Assembly (NCBI RefSeq): GCF_029285175.1
Contig: NZ_JABEDH010000002.1
Location: forward strand, 248,001 to 312,000
Reading direction: 5' to 3'
DNA: 64,000 bases
Source: Sulfitobacter sp. M05
GTDB lineage: Bacteria; Pseudomonadota; Alphaproteobacteria; Rhodobacterales; Rhodobacteraceae
Shown here: one piece after another, positions 53,997 to 62,749 of the stretch
Layout of the letters: every line of letters begins with the position of its first letter
How positions within the stretch are numbered: the first letter of the stretch is position 1
Notes under the pieces: model-generated
The model's input: the letters and a program-made list of their open reading frames with translations, nothing else
What the model was told of the DNA's origin: nothing
The model's database searches: none
Position numbers and translations under genes: made by a program

Positions 53997-55201
53997 GCCT
54001 TCAACAGGGCCTTAAGATCCGTGCCTGTGTCCGCGACCAAATCCGGTGCCGGCGATTTTCCGGCCTCGATCAAGCGTTTGCCCACCATGAACCCGCGCGG
54101 ATCATTCATCGCATCCACCGCCAGAAGTTCTTCGCCGCGGTAGTACCAAAAGGCCACGCTGTCCGCATCCGTGCGCCGGGTCACAACCCGATCATATCCC
54201 GTGTTCAGCCCTGCAATCTGCAGTTTGACATCGTATTGATCCGACCAGAACCACGGCTTGGCGACATAATCCTTGCCCGCCGCCATGATGTTTTCCGCGA
54301 CCAGCTCTGCCTGTTCAATCGCGTTGGGCACAGACTCAAGCCGGATACGCCCGCCCCGATAGGGAAAGGAACAACAATCCCCCGCGGCCCAAATGCCGCT
54401 GACAGAGGTGCGCCCCTGTGCATCCACGCTGATACCGTTGTCAAGCGCGACACCGGCCGCCTGCGCCAAACCCGTCGCGGGGCGGATGCCCACCCCGACA
54501 ATCACAAAATCAACCGCTAGCTCAGAGCCATCCGATAGGCGCGCACCGCTGACGGCCCCCTCGCCCAGCAGGGTCTCCAGTCCTACACCTTCGCGGATAT
54601 CTACGCCGTGGCCCTGATGTAGGCTGCGAAAGAAATCACTGGTTTCAGGCGCTGCGACCCGTTGCAAAATCCGCTCCGACATCTCGACCAGCGTGACCTG
54701 CAACCCTTGCTTGGCCGCCACCGCTGCGGCTTCTAGGCCGATGTAGCCACCGCCGACAATCAGTACCTTCGCGCCTTTGACAAAACGTGGAGCCATGCCA
54801 TCCACATCTGCCAGATCCCGCACCACATGCACCCCGTCCAGCTGACCGCCGATGGCAGCAGGCAGGCGGTTGGGCTCTGATCCTGTGGTCAGCACCAGAT
54901 CATCATAGACCAGCATATCACCGTCGACGGAAACCTGACGCGCCTGCGTATCAATCGCGTCGACACGGGTGTTCAGACGCAGGGTGATGTCCAGTTCTTC
55001 ATAGAAAATTTCAGGCCGCAGGAACAAACGCTCCAACGCCATATCCCCCATCAGATAGGATTTGCTCAACGGGGGGCGCTGATAGGGCGGCACTGGTTCA
55101 GCACCGATCAGGGTCACCTCGCCGTCAAACCCGCCGTTACGCAGTTTGGCCACACAAGACGACCCCGCCTGACCTGCGCCGATAACAATTACATGAGCCA
55201 T
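53993..55201 (-). CDS. Ferredoxin reductase-like FAD oxidoreductase
   Basis: The 402-residue protein has VIVIGAGQAGSSCVAKL (FAD), VPPYQRPPLSKSYL (typical for putidaredoxin/rhodocoxin reductases), VLIVGGGYIGLEAAAVA (NADH) and GIWAAGDCCSFPY. It resembles class I ferredoxin reductases serving P450 or dioxygenases, though no such partner is next to it. It is in an operon with rsmD. Confidence 0.9.
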   Translation of the reverse strand: MAHVIVIGAGQAGSSCVAKLRNGGFDGEVTLIGAEPVPPYQRPPLSKSYLMGDMALERLFLRPEIFYEELDITLRLNTRVDAIDTQARQVSVDGDMLVYDDLVLTTGSEPNRLPAAIGGQLDGVHVVRDLADVDGMAPRFVKGAKVLIVGGGYIGLEAAAVAAKQGLQVTLVEMSERILQRVAAPETSDFFRSLHQGHGVDIREGVGLETLLGEGAVSGARLSDGSELAVDFVIVGVGIRPATGLAQAAGVALDNGISVDAQGRTSVSGIWAAGDCCSFPYRGGRIRLESVPNAIEQAELVAENIMAAGKDYVAKPWFWSDQYDVKLQIAGLNTGYDRVVTRRTDADSVAFWYYRGEELLAVDAMNDPRGFMVGKRLIEAGKSPAPDLVADTGTDLKALLKA

Positions 55202-55288
55202 GTGTTCTCTCCGAATTATTGGTCGCCCTTACCGGCGGAACCTATATGCTGCGCCGCAAGATAGGCAATCACATGAAAGGCATATGCT

Positions 55289-55777
55289 ATGACAATTTCC
55301 CAAGGCGACACCCTGCCCGACGCGACACTGGTTGAAATGGGCGCTGACGGACCAGCCCCCGTGAAAATGGCCGACAAGGTCAAGGGCCGCAAAGTTGTTG
55401 TCTTTGCGGTGCCCGGTGCCTTTACCCCCACCTGCCATTCCGCCCATGTACCCAGCTTTGTGCGGACCAAAGGCGACTTTGATGCCAAAGGCGTAGACGA
55501 GATCATCTGCGTTTCGTGCAACGATCCCTTTGTGATGAAAGCTTGGGGTGAAGCGACGGGCGCGACGGATGCCGGCATCACCATGCTGGCTGATGCTTCA
55601 TCCGAATTTACACGCGCCATCGGTATGGATTTCGACGCAGCGCCTGCCGGTCTTATCGCACGCTCCAAACGCTATGCGATGCTGGTGGATGACGGCAAGA
55701 TCACCCTGCTGCAAGAGGAGGAGAACCCCGGTGTTTGCGACGTTTCCGGTGGCGAAGGCTTGCTTGCCAGCATGTAA
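55289..55777 (+). CDS. Peroxiredoxin (Prx5 type)
   Basis: The 162-residue protein has the peroxidatic Cys in VPGAFTPTCHSAHVPSF, then ICVSCNDPFVMKAW and GLIARSKRYAMLVDDGKI. Prx5/AhpE-like; reduces hydrogen peroxide and alkyl peroxides, probably with glutathione/glutaredoxin. The ATG is 8 bp after a caatcacatgaaagg leader. It is divergent from the flavoprotein gene and followed by a terminator. Confidence 0.93.
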   Translation: MTISQGDTLPDATLVEMGADGPAPVKMADKVKGRKVVVFAVPGAFTPTCHSAHVPSFVRTKGDFDAKGVDEIICVSCNDPFVMKAWGEATGATDAGITMLADASSEFTRAIGMDFDAAPAGLIARSKRYAMLVDDGKITLLQEEENPGVCDVSGGEGLLASM

Positions 55778-55784
55778 ATAAAAT

Positions 55785-55815
55785 GCGGGGCGCAGCTTAT
55801 ACGCGCCCCGCGTTT
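55785..55815. terminator. Terminator between peroxiredoxin and mscS
   Basis: A perfect 9-bp stem gcggggcgc/gcgccccgc (55785-55793, 55803-55811) has a 9-nt loop, an A-run on the left side and gttt on the right. It serves the two convergent genes. Confidence 0.8.
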
Positions 55816-55821
55816 GCCAAC

Positions 55822-56688
55822 CTATCCGGTTGCCTGAATCATGGTCCGTGTCGGGAACGGAATATCCACCCCACCGGCATCCAGCGCCTCTTTGACCTGA
55901 CGGGTCATGTCCGCGCGAAAGGCGAAATACTCACTGGCATCGCACCAGACCCGCACCAGAAAATCAACCGAACTGTCGCCCAGATTGGTCACCTGAATGA
56001 ACGGTGCCGGTTCGGCATGAGCCCGATTGTCAGCCATGATCGTGTCACGGATGATGGTTTCTGCATCCTTAAGGTTGGCCCCGTAACCGACACCAAAGGT
56101 CCATTCGGCACGCCGCCTGTCGTTGGTGGAGTAGTTAGTGATCACGTTTCCCCAAACTTCAGAGTTGGGCACAATCACCTGCACATTGCTGAGGTCCGCC
56201 AGTTCGGTAAAATTCAGATTGATCTGTTTAACGGTGCCCATCTCGTCAGCGACCTCGACGAAATCACCGATCTTGATCGGACGGAACAGGATCAACATCA
56301 CCCCAGCGGCCACGTTTGACAAGGTACCCTGCAAGGCCAGACCAATCGCCAGACCAGCAGCACCGATAACGGCCACAACCGAGGTCGTCTGTACCCCGAA
56401 AGTGTTGAGGACAAACAGCAGCGTAAAGCCCAGGACGACATAGCGCACGATCGACGCCAGAAAATCGAACAGCATTTCATCCAGATGCTTGTTCTTGCGG
56501 CCCAAATTCGACACCCGCCGTTGCAGCCATGCCGAGACAAGCCAGCCCAGCAAAAGGATCGCAATCGCCCCCAAAAGAGAGCCGGCGGCGCTGGCCAAAA
56601 ACTCAAGCGTCAGCAGGTCAGAAAGGGATTTGCCTTGCCATAACTCTGTTGTCAGTACGGAATCCATCGTATTTTGCACCTCATCCAT
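55822..56688 (-). CDS. mscS: Small-conductance mechanosensitive channel family protein
   Basis: The 288-residue protein has three membrane segments (about 28-53, 70-90, 95-115), a pore helix with GAAGLAIGLALQGTLSNVAAGVMLILFRPIKIGD (MscS hallmark) and a cytoplasmic beta/alpha domain. It releases solutes on osmotic downshock. The start overlaps the phhB stop (TGATG). Confidence 0.92.
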   Translation of the reverse strand: MDEVQNTMDSVLTTELWQGKSLSDLLTLEFLASAAGSLLGAIAILLLGWLVSAWLQRRVSNLGRKNKHLDEMLFDFLASIVRYVVLGFTLLFVLNTFGVQTTSVVAVIGAAGLAIGLALQGTLSNVAAGVMLILFRPIKIGDFVEVADEMGTVKQINLNFTELADLSNVQVIVPNSEVWGNVITNYSTNDRRRAEWTFGVGYGANLKDAETIIRDTIMADNRAHAEPAPFIQVTNLGDSSVDFLVRVWCDASEYFAFRADMTRQVKEALDAGGVDIPFPTRTMIQATG

Positions 56689-56996
56689 CAGGAACCACCC
56701 CCATGGATCAACCCATCCATTTTGCGCGCCAGTTTGGCATCCAACGCGCTTAACCCGTCCACATCATGGGTGGTCAGTGTCACATCCACGGTCTTGTAAA
56801 CATTGCACCACTCCGGATGGTGGTCCCATTTCTCCGCCCATATGGCGACTTGGGTCATCCAGCCAAAGGCCTCGACGAAACTGCCGAATACAAAGGTTTT
56901 ATGGATCGCATCGCGCCCTTCCACCATCGACCAACCAGTATCGAACAACGGTTTCAGAACCGTATGCCGTGTCTCTTCGCTTAATTTCTCTGTCAT
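56688..56996 (-). CDS. phhB: Pterin-4a-carbinolamine dehydratase
   Basis: The 102-residue protein has the active-site motif WDHHPEW, then [18 protein letters not shown]. Dehydrates 4a-hydroxytetrahydrobiopterin. No phenylalanine hydroxylase is seen in the window, so its role here may be in other pterin chemistry. It is tightly packed between the DUF482 gene and mscS. Confidence 0.93.
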   Translation of the reverse strand: MTEKLSEETRHTVLKPLFDTGWSMVEGRDAIHKTFVFGSFVEAFGWMTQVAIWAEKWDHHPEWCNVYKTVDVTLTTHDVDGLSALDAKLARKMDGLIHGGGS

Positions 56997-58180
56997 TCCT
57001 GTTCCTCAACCCGGGCGCGTTTGAATGGCCCGTATTCTGTCAAAATCTCGATTTCCTGATCAACTGCGTCGCGCTCGGCTTGCAGGTAATCCCCAACCGC
57101 CCGCGCGAAACCCGCGTCGCGCATCCAATGCAACGACCATGTCGCCGTCGGCAAATATCCCCGCGCCAGTTTGTGTTCGCCCTGTGCCCCTGCTTCGACG
57201 GTGCCCAGCCCTCTGGCAATCGCGATGTCGATGGCTTGATAGTAACACAGTTCGAAATGCAAGAATGGATGGTGTTCGACACAGCCCCAATACCGGCCAA
57301 AGAGCGTATCCCGGCCAATGAAGTTCAACGCACCGGCGATCCACCGCCCGTTCTTTTCGGCCAGTACCAACACCATGTCCTCGCGCAGGGATTCCTGTGC
57401 GATATCAAAGAACGCACGTGTCAGATAAGGGGTGCCCCATTTGCGGGAACCGGTGTCCTGATAAAACTGCCAGAACGCATCCCAATGTTCGGGCTGGATA
57501 TCTTCACCGCTAAACTGGTGGATATGCCCGCCAAACCCCTGCGCTTGCGCACGCTCCTTGCGAATGTTCTTGCGTTTGCGCGCGTTGAGACTGGCCAGAA
57601 AGCCGCCAAAATCCGCATAGCCGTTATTGCGCCAGTGAAACTGCTGCCCCTTGCGGACCATCAGCCCCATTTCTCCGCCAATCCGTGCCTCTTCCTGCGT
57701 GCAAAAGGTCACATGCGCTGAAGACAGGTTGTTATTTTGCGTCACCTGCACCGCGCCCTGCATCAAGGCTTGGCGGCCAACACCCTCAAAACCCGGACGG
57801 GTCAGGAACCGTCGGCCTGTGGCAGGCGTGTGCGGTACTGCGACTTGCAGCTTGGGGTAATAAGTGCCGCCTGCCCGTTCGAATGCATGAGCCCAATTGT
57901 GATCAAAGACATATTCACCCTGCGAATGCATCTTGGCATAAAGCGGTGCGACGGCAATCAGATGCCCGTCAATGAAAGCCGCAAGGTGCTGTTGTTGCCA
58001 GCCTGTGCCCGGTCCGACACTACCACTTTCCTCAAGCGCGGACAGGAACCTGAAGGTCGTAAAGGGATCATGTGGTGGACCGCCATCCGCCACTTCCGGG
58101 CAGGCGCAGGCATCCCAATCGGCTTGGCCAATTTCGGCGATGTCGCCGATCAACCTGATTTCGATGCTTTGCGCACTCAT
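56993..58180 (-). CDS. DUF482/GNAT-like protein (FemX-type fold)
   Basis: The 395-residue protein has [38 protein letters not shown] and [31 protein letters not shown]. It matches the DUF482 group of the GNAT/Fem superfamily, sometimes called peptidoglycan biosynthesis protein. Reaction unknown. It starts the short-overlap string to phhB and mscS. Confidence 0.88.
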   Translation of the reverse strand: MSAQSIEIRLIGDIAEIGQADWDACACPEVADGGPPHDPFTTFRFLSALEESGSVGPGTGWQQQHLAAFIDGHLIAVAPLYAKMHSQGEYVFDHNWAHAFERAGGTYYPKLQVAVPHTPATGRRFLTRPGFEGVGRQALMQGAVQVTQNNNLSSAHVTFCTQEEARIGGEMGLMVRKGQQFHWRNNGYADFGGFLASLNARKRKNIRKERAQAQGFGGHIHQFSGEDIQPEHWDAFWQFYQDTGSRKWGTPYLTRAFFDIAQESLREDMVLVLAEKNGRWIAGALNFIGRDTLFGRYWGCVEHHPFLHFELCYYQAIDIAIARGLGTVEAGAQGEHKLARGYLPTATWSLHWMRDAGFARAVGDYLQAERDAVDQEIEILTEYGPFKRARVEEQE

Positions 58181-58229
58181 TTGCGGCCCTCTTTGTCTGC
58201 TCCTCTACTTGTGGCGCAAGACGGATGAT

Positions 58230-58991
58230 TCAAGCGCCAAACGCCGCAACATACCCCTCGAACGTGATATTATCCGCCACTTTGCGCGCCACGGCCTCTT
58301 GCGCGGCACTGCGCACCGTCCAGCAACAGATCATTGCCCCCTGCTGCTTAAGTTCGGCAACACGAGGCGCTGAAAGGTCGTCGACTTCATGGCTGATGAA
58401 ACAGGACTGCGTGCGGGCGTAATCCGGGATTTCCCGCAGGCGGTCGCAGGTATCCCGCGGCAGCGGCCAATCGTTGTACCGATAGGCGCTGGTCACGATC
58501 CCGCGCGCCACCTCAGGCAACAGCTCTGCCATACGTGCGACCGAGTGGGGATTGAACGACATCACCGCCAACGGCCCTTGATACCCCGCCAGCGCATCTG
58601 CTGTTGCCTGTTCCAGAACACCGATATCCGGGCCCATCCCGCCATCCTGATCCTTCAGCTCGATCAACAGCGGCACCTGCCCCGCAACAATCCCAAGCAC
58701 TTCGGGCAGATCCGGAATCCCCTCATCCCCGCCTTTCAGCGGGATTTCCGCCAGTGCTTTTGCCTGTTGCAGACGCACCGGTCCGGTCTGTCCCGTCAAC
58801 CGATCCAGCGCATAATCATGAAACACCATTGCCGCACCATCGGCGCTTAGCTGGACATCGATTTCGATGCCATAGCCTGCAGCAATCGCCGTACGGATCG
58901 CCGCGCGGCTGTTCTCGGGGCGCCCCTCGTTCACATCATGCAAGGCCCGATGCGCAAGAGGAACGTCGAAAAACGAACGTGAAAGGGTCAT
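58230..58991 (-). CDS. Glycerophosphodiester phosphodiesterase
   Basis: The 253-residue TIM-barrel protein has AHRALHDVNEGRPENS (catalytic His, Arg, Glu), EIDVQLSADGAAMVFHDYALDRL (metal Glu/Asp and His). No signal peptide, so cytosolic (UgpQ-like). Hydrolyses glycerophosphodiesters to glycerol-3-phosphate. Start overlaps the RidA stop by four bases. Confidence 0.92.
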   Translation of the reverse strand: MTLSRSFFDVPLAHRALHDVNEGRPENSRAAIRTAIAAGYGIEIDVQLSADGAAMVFHDYALDRLTGQTGPVRLQQAKALAEIPLKGGDEGIPDLPEVLGIVAGQVPLLIELKDQDGGMGPDIGVLEQATADALAGYQGPLAVMSFNPHSVARMAELLPEVARGIVTSAYRYNDWPLPRDTCDRLREIPDYARTQSCFISHEVDDLSAPRVAELKQQGAMICCWTVRSAAQEAVARKVADNITFEGYVAAFGA

Positions 58992-59446
58992 GCGATTTCA
59001 AAGATACCGTCAATTTCTACCGCCACCCCCAAGGGCAGCGACGGCGCAGAAACCGCGGCACGCGCGTGCTGCCCCCTCTCCCCCAAGACCTCTCCCAGAA
59101 AATCCGAACAGCCATTGACGACTTTGGGTTGATCGGTGAAATCCGGTGTCGAATTCACAAAACCGGTCAGCTTGACCACCCGCACAAGGCGTTCAATGTC
59201 ACCGCCACAGGCCGCTTTGACCTGAGCCAGCAAACTGATCGCGCAGTATTTCGCTGCAGTGGCACCGTCCTCTACCGTCAGGCCATCACCCAACTTGCCC
59301 AGAATCAACCCGTCCGGCCCGCTGGAAATCTGCCCTGAAACATAGACCAGATTGCCAACTTGAACGAAGGGCACATAGTTCGCGGCAGGGGCTGGTGCGT
59401 CTGGCAGGGTCACACCCATTTCGGTCAGGCGGTCGGTGATGCTCAT
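58988..59446 (-). CDS. RidA family protein
   Basis: The 152-residue protein starts at ATG 59446. YVPFVQVGNLVYVSGQISSG and VVKLTGFVNSTPDFTDQPKVVNG, then ARAAVSAPSLPLGVAVEIDG with the conserved Arg region: YjgF/RidA-type. May deaminate reactive enamines/imines. The frame extends 45 codons upstream, but homology begins near MSITDRLTEMGV. Confidence 0.88.
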   Translation of the reverse strand: MSITDRLTEMGVTLPDAPAPAANYVPFVQVGNLVYVSGQISSGPDGLILGKLGDGLTVEDGATAAKYCAISLLAQVKAACGGDIERLVRVVKLTGFVNSTPDFTDQPKVVNGCSDFLGEVLGERGQHARAAVSAPSLPLGVAVEIDGIFEIA

Positions 59447-59581
59447 GGTTTTGTCCTTTGCAAATATGTTGCGCCGGACGCTACCCCCGATGGACAAAAA
59501 CCAAAACCCCAGAACCGGATTGTTCTTTACCATCTTTACGTCGGATATCGCCCTGTCTGTGGGTGCAACCCAGGCTCGCAC

Positions 59582-60892
59582 CTAGCTTTCACGCAACGCG
59601 CGGGCAAAATAATCTGCCACCGGCTTGATCATATAGGCCATCGGCGAACGCTCGCCCGTGCGGATAAACGCCTCGACCGGCATACCGGGCAGCAACCGCA
59701 CACCTTTGGGCAGTTGTTCCAGCGCGGCGGCGGGCAGGACCACCTCGGCGCGGTAAAAGGTCGGTCCGCCGCCCTCGTCGATAATCGCATCAGCCGAAAG
59801 TCGCGAAATCCGCCCCTGCACTTCGGGTGTCAGGCGTTGGTCCAGCGCCGACAGCCTAAGCTTGACATGTTGCCCAAGGCGCACCTGATCAATCTGCTGT
59901 GGCGCCACCTGCATGGCGACAATCAGCGGCCTATCCTGCGGAATGAGATAAAGCAGCGGTTCAGCCGGGCGCAGAACGGCCTGCGCGCTGTGCAGGGTCA
60001 GCCCGTAAACAACGCCGGAGACCGGTGCCCGGATACGCGCCTGCGCAATTTCATCAGCCAATGCGCGGATATCACGCCGGTATTGCCGGACCGGGGCATC
60101 CAGATCACGCGCCGTTGCCGCCCCTTTTTCCAGATGACGCAACACCAGTCGCCCTAATTCAAGGTCGGTTTCAACAAGCCGCTGCCGGGCTGCGGCCTGA
60201 TTGGCAGTTACCTCGCCCAATGTACCGTTTAAATTGGCCTCCTGCCGCTCAAGCGCGATGACAGAACCGGCGGAGGTCAGTTTGCGGGTGCGCAAGGCGC
60301 GCTGTGTCGTCAGTTCTTGCGCAATCAGATCAAGCTGGCGCAGCACGGCCTGCTTTTGCGCCGCGATGCCAGTGAGCTGAGCAGCGATCTGTTGCTTGCG
60401 GTTCTCCAGCTTGGTTCTTTCGATGGCAATGGTACGCAGGCTTGCCTGAAACAAGGCGCGCTGTCCTTCCAACAGGGCCATGAGGGCCGGATCATCCAGA
60501 CCCTGCGCAAGCAACCAGGGATCGAAAACGATCGTCTGGTGTCCCGCCTGCTCTGACCTCAAGCGGTTCTGACGCGCCACATGTTCAAACAACTGGGCCT
60601 GTGCAAAAGCAAGTTCCCGCTGTTGTCGACGGGTGTCCAGTACCACCATGATGTCGCCCTGGGTGACCAGCTGACCGTCTTGCACATGCACGGCAGCCGC
60701 CACACCGCCGCTCGGATGCTGCACGATCTGGCGGTGTCTTTCGACCTCAATGGTACCCCGGGCAATCACCGCTCCGGTAATTGTTGCACTCATTGCCCAA
60801 TAAAACAGACCCGCAAGCAACACCCCGATTGTGACCATGCCGGTCAAAACGGGCCGGCGCGCCGACAAGCCTGGCAATTCATCCTTGCTCAC
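59582..60892 (-). CDS. HlyD-family type I secretion adaptor
   Basis: The 436-residue protein has an N-terminal helix (TGMVTIGVLLAGLFYWAMS), a biotinyl/lipoyl-like hairpin (IVQHPSGGVAAAVHVQDGQLVTQGDIMV), long coiled coils (about 95-265) and the beta-barrel end (PVSGVVYGLTLHSAQAVLRP). Connects the inner-membrane ABC transporter to a TolC-like channel. The GTG start overlaps the ABC gene stop. No TolC gene is adjacent. Confidence 0.92.
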   Translation of the reverse strand: MSKDELPGLSARRPVLTGMVTIGVLLAGLFYWAMSATITGAVIARGTIEVERHRQIVQHPSGGVAAAVHVQDGQLVTQGDIMVVLDTRRQQRELAFAQAQLFEHVARQNRLRSEQAGHQTIVFDPWLLAQGLDDPALMALLEGQRALFQASLRTIAIERTKLENRKQQIAAQLTGIAAQKQAVLRQLDLIAQELTTQRALRTRKLTSAGSVIALERQEANLNGTLGEVTANQAAARQRLVETDLELGRLVLRHLEKGAATARDLDAPVRQYRRDIRALADEIAQARIRAPVSGVVYGLTLHSAQAVLRPAEPLLYLIPQDRPLIVAMQVAPQQIDQVRLGQHVKLRLSALDQRLTPEVQGRISRLSADAIIDEGGGPTFYRAEVVLPAAALEQLPKGVRLLPGMPVEAFIRTGERSPMAYMIKPVADYFARALRES

Positions 60893-62622
60893 GTGATGCC
60901 CGCCGCTTTCCGGGGGCGCTGGATTGCCTCCACGTTCTTTACCATGCTGGACAGCACTTCATCTTTCGGGCCAAAGGCCACTCGCACACCTTTGTCCAGA
61001 ACCAGCAGCATTTCGCATTCCTGAATGGCCGAGGGCCGGTGCGCCATGATCAACACCGCGCCACCCCGCGCTTTCACGCCCTTGATTGCCTCGTTCAGGG
61101 CCTGCGATCCAGCGTTGTCCAAGTTGGCATTTGGTTCATCCAATACCAAGACAACCGGATCATCATAGAGCGCGCGGGCCAGTGCTATCCGCTGCATCTG
61201 TCCCCCGGACAGGCGCAACACCCCGCCCCTGACCACCGTGTCATAGCCTTGTGGCAGGTCAAGGATCATATCATGCGCAGCCGCACGTCTGGCGGCGGCC
61301 ACCACCTTGGCCTCGTCAGGGGCTGGCGCAAGACGCGCGATATTTTGCGCCACCGTGCCGTCAAACAGCTGGATGCGTTGCGGCAGATACCCGATGTGAC
61401 ATCCCAGCCGCACCGCGCCGTATTGATCCAAGGTCGCCCCGTCCAACCGGATGTCACCGCCCGCGGGCCGCCAGACACCCGTCAATGCCCGTGCCAAACT
61501 GGACTTGCCAGTCCCTGACGGGCCAATCACACCCACGGCTTGCCCCGGCGCAACCTGAAAACCGACCGCCTTGAGGACCGCCTTGCGATCACCGGGCGGC
61601 ACCACAGTCAAGGCGTTCACCGTCAGCCGCGCCGCCGGCTCTGGTAAGGACAGGCGCGCCTCCTCAACCGGGACAGCCGCCAGCAAACCCGCCAGATGAT
61701 GCCAGCCCTGAACCCCCTGCTGCACCACCGGCCATTGATGGACAAGGGTTTCAATCGGTGACAGAGCGCGCCCCAACAAAATCGACCCCGCCATCATCCC
61801 GCCTGGCGTCATCTGGTTGTTCAACACCAGCCAAGCCCCCGTGCCCAGCATCGCGGATTGCAAGAACAATCGCAGGGTGCGGGTTATCGCGGAAAAGCCA
61901 CCACCAACGTCAATGGCCTGCATTTGTTCGGATTGCGCCACGTTGCGCCGCTGTTTCCAATGCGCAAGGGCACCGCCACGCATACCCATGGCCTCAACGG
62001 TTTCCGCCTCTGACATCACCTGCTCCGCAATGCTATCGGCCTGCTGTGCAAAACGCCCCGCAGCGGCCTGCGCCCGTTTTGAAAGCAGCTGGTTGGCGAT
62101 GGTGATTGTGACCAACAAGGCCGCCCCCGCCACTGCCAGCACCCCCAGATAAGGGTGGAACACAAAAATTGCCCCGAAAAAGATCACTGTCCATGGCAAA
62201 TCAAATCCCGCAATGACCACGGGTGCAGCCAGCAGGCGCTGCACAGCATCAAGATGGGCAAACCCGGCGCGCGCCTCGGTGTCTGGACTGACTGCACATT
62301 TTCGCGCGACAGCATCAAACACCCGATCGTCCAGATCACGTTGAAACCGCAATCCGATCCGGGTCATGATCCGCGCCCGCACCGCATCAAATACGGCCAT
62401 CGCCGCAAACAAAAATGCCACCAGCAGCGACAGGGCCACCAGCGTTTCAACCGACCCCGATCCTAAGACACGGTCATAAACCTGCAACATGTACATGGGG
62501 CCGGTCAGCATCAGCAGGTTGGCAAACAGACTGAACACACCGACAGCCCAAAATAACCCGCGACTGCGTTGCCGGATGGTCCGCAGCTCTTCATGTCCGC
62601 GAAGGGCCTTTTGCCCGATCAT
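60889..62622 (-). CDS. Type I secretion ABC permease/ATPase
   Basis: The 577-residue protein (a GTG three codons earlier is an alternative start). It has six-helix ABC membrane domain (FSLFANLLMLTGPMYMLQVYDRVLGSGS...) and an ATPase domain with GPSGTGKSSLARALTG, LSGGQMQRIALARAL, VLVLDEPNANLD. It resembles PrtD/AprD, so repeat-in-toxin proteases are likely cargo; the M10 protease at 15-17 kb is a candidate. It is co-transcribed with the adaptor. Confidence 0.92.
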   Translation of the reverse strand: MIGQKALRGHEELRTIRQRSRGLFWAVGVFSLFANLLMLTGPMYMLQVYDRVLGSGSVETLVALSLLVAFLFAAMAVFDAVRARIMTRIGLRFQRDLDDRVFDAVARKCAVSPDTEARAGFAHLDAVQRLLAAPVVIAGFDLPWTVIFFGAIFVFHPYLGVLAVAGAALLVTITIANQLLSKRAQAAAGRFAQQADSIAEQVMSEAETVEAMGMRGGALAHWKQRRNVAQSEQMQAIDVGGGFSAITRTLRLFLQSAMLGTGAWLVLNNQMTPGGMMAGSILLGRALSPIETLVHQWPVVQQGVQGWHHLAGLLAAVPVEEARLSLPEPAARLTVNALTVVPPGDRKAVLKAVGFQVAPGQAVGVIGPSGTGKSSLARALTGVWRPAGGDIRLDGATLDQYGAVRLGCHIGYLPQRIQLFDGTVAQNIARLAPAPDEAKVVAAARRAAAHDMILDLPQGYDTVVRGGVLRLSGGQMQRIALARALYDDPVVLVLDEPNANLDNAGSQALNEAIKGVKARGGAVLIMAHRPSAIQECEMLLVLDKGVRVAFGPKDEVLSSMVKNVEAIQRPRKAAGIT

Positions 62623-62749
62623 AATATCCACTGCTCCTGTTACCGATACGCCGGGACAGGCAAACCGATGCGAGGCGGATATAGATCAGGCTTAACTTAA
62701 CATCGGCTTTCGATAAGCAAAGCGCCGCATAACAAGGTTAACACAATAT